IMG/VR virus record: IMGVR_UViG_3300042883_000878
Span: 1-49,332 of that record
Length of the DNA stretch: 49,332 nt
From: a virus
Direction: 5' to 3' (one strand)
This document shows positions 48,873-49,332 of the stretch, one piece after another. The first letter of the stretch is position 1. The number at the start of each line of letters is the position of its first letter. The translations under genes and the position numbers were made by a program. The notes under the pieces are model-generated. The model ran no database searches. It saw only the letters and a list, made by a program, of their open reading frames with translations, and was not told where the DNA came from.

Positions 48873-49332
48873 TTCGTATTTTGATCTGCTTCCCAAAAAT
48901 ATTCTTCGGTATGTCCTAGATATTCATTATATTGACCAGTTTCAGTCGTAAAATGCCTTGTTGAAACAAGAAAATCTGGTTTTTTGAGTATTTTTGGAGT
49001 TAAACTCTCATCTTTCCATCTACACCGATTATTTGGATAGAGACCAATTTGACCATTTGGGAGAATAATACAGTTATGTGACTTATGTTCTTCTGCAAAT
49101 TCGGCAAATGTTAGATCTGGGATGTTTCTATCCCGATGAGAAGCATCAATTGTGAACAAATATCTACCACCCTCTGAGATATAACCTGATCTATGCTTAA
49201 CTTCGACACTCATCGTGTATAAAAATTGCTTTTCAACAATCTCAGAGTCGTAATCGAAGGAATCCCAATACTGAAGATCGGGTAATGGTAGATCTTTTTC
49301 AAGTATCCTTGGTTTATCTGGATGGTCACTTT
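48869..49332 (-). CDS. Unknown protein, 5' end beyond the window
   Basis: An open frame of at least 153 codons ending at a TAA at 48869. An internal Met at 49213 could look like a start, but the frame continues open upstream to the window edge with protein-like sequence (for example LPLPDLQYWDSFDYDSEIVE), so I call it truncated. Visible features: hydrophilic, aromatic, with the segments SGYISEGGRYLFTIDASHRD, NCIILPNGQIGLYPNNRCRW and GQYNEYLGHTEEYFWEADQN. No recognised family, membrane segment or catalytic signature. Located upstream of speD. Confidence 0.75.
   Translation of the reverse strand, partial: SDHPDKPRILEKDLPLPDLQYWDSFDYDSEIVEKQFLYTMSVEVKHRSGYISEGGRYLFTIDASHRDRNIPDLTFAEFAEEHKSHNCIILPNGQIGLYPNNRCRWKDESLTPKILKKPDFLVSTRHFTTETGQYNEYLGHTEEYFWEADQNTK

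Noticed and set aside
48869-49213. Treating Met at 49213 as the true start of the first gene
   Set aside because: The frame is open and protein-like upstream to the window edge, so this is an internal Met of a truncated gene.
1-49332. tRNA genes, introns, homing endonucleases or insertion sequences
   Set aside because: None seen. Gaps are under 110 bases and the genes that often carry introns (17, 20, 23) are uninterrupted.

Overview
This window is part of the structural and replication core of a T4-like myovirus, most likely a marine cyanophage infecting Synechococcus or Prochlorococcus. Every convincing gene is on the minus strand, so the transcriptional order runs from high to low coordinates. 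The gene order is the T4 virion order (25-6-7-8 / 13-14-15-16-17-18-19-20-67-21-22-23), followed by uvsY, uvsW, 55, 47 and 46. The cyanophage assignment rests on a viral S-adenosylmethionine decarboxylase (speD), a cyanobacteria-type DUF3110 gene between 47 and 46, a DUF4815 giant protein in the T4 gene 9-12 slot, and a very large gp7-like protein. There are no tRNAs, insertion sequences, introns or CRISPR arrays. Coding density is near total and no gap exceeds 100 bases.

Layout in transcription order. 49332-48193: a truncated unknown gene, speD and a small unknown gene. 48162-32346: baseplate wedge genes 25, 6, a 3957-residue gp7-like giant, and 8. 32342-23966: a 2394-residue DUF4815 structural protein, a coiled-coil small protein, a 58-residue ORF resembling NblA, and two small virion-like proteins (BppU-like and fibre-like). 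23966-15478: neck, tail-stabiliser and terminase genes 13-17, with three accessory genes between 16 and 17. 15413-6622: sheath, tube, portal, prohead core, protease, scaffold and major capsid protein, ended by a terminator. 6554-5013: a putative capsid-targeted protein, a tail-tube-superfamily protein and UvsY, ended by a second terminator. 4955-1: UvsW, an Sm-like protein, late sigma factor gp55, and the gp47/gp46 Mre11/Rad50-type nuclease (gp46 truncated by the window edge).

Regulation can be read from the sequence. Eleven T4-type late promoter cores (TATAAATA, CTAAATA and variants) lie just upstream of late genes, and five of them contain the TAA stop codon of the preceding gene. The gene for gp55, the sigma factor that should read these promoters, is itself preceded by a host sigma70-type promoter (TTGTCA, 17 bases, TATAAT).

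The most notable items are: two proteins with N-termini resembling the T4 capsid-targeting sequence, one of which carries an RlpA/3D-like double-psi beta-barrel signature; the NblA-like mini-gene under late-gene organisation; the gp7-like giant, in which a T4 gp7 C-terminal-type module is at the N-terminus and is followed by many copies of at least three recurrent beta-rich modules that also occur in gp14, gp8 and the DUF4815 protein; and a Cys-rich, basic, multi-domain protein next to the terminase genes. All homology statements are from motif recognition and memory of families. No searches were run.
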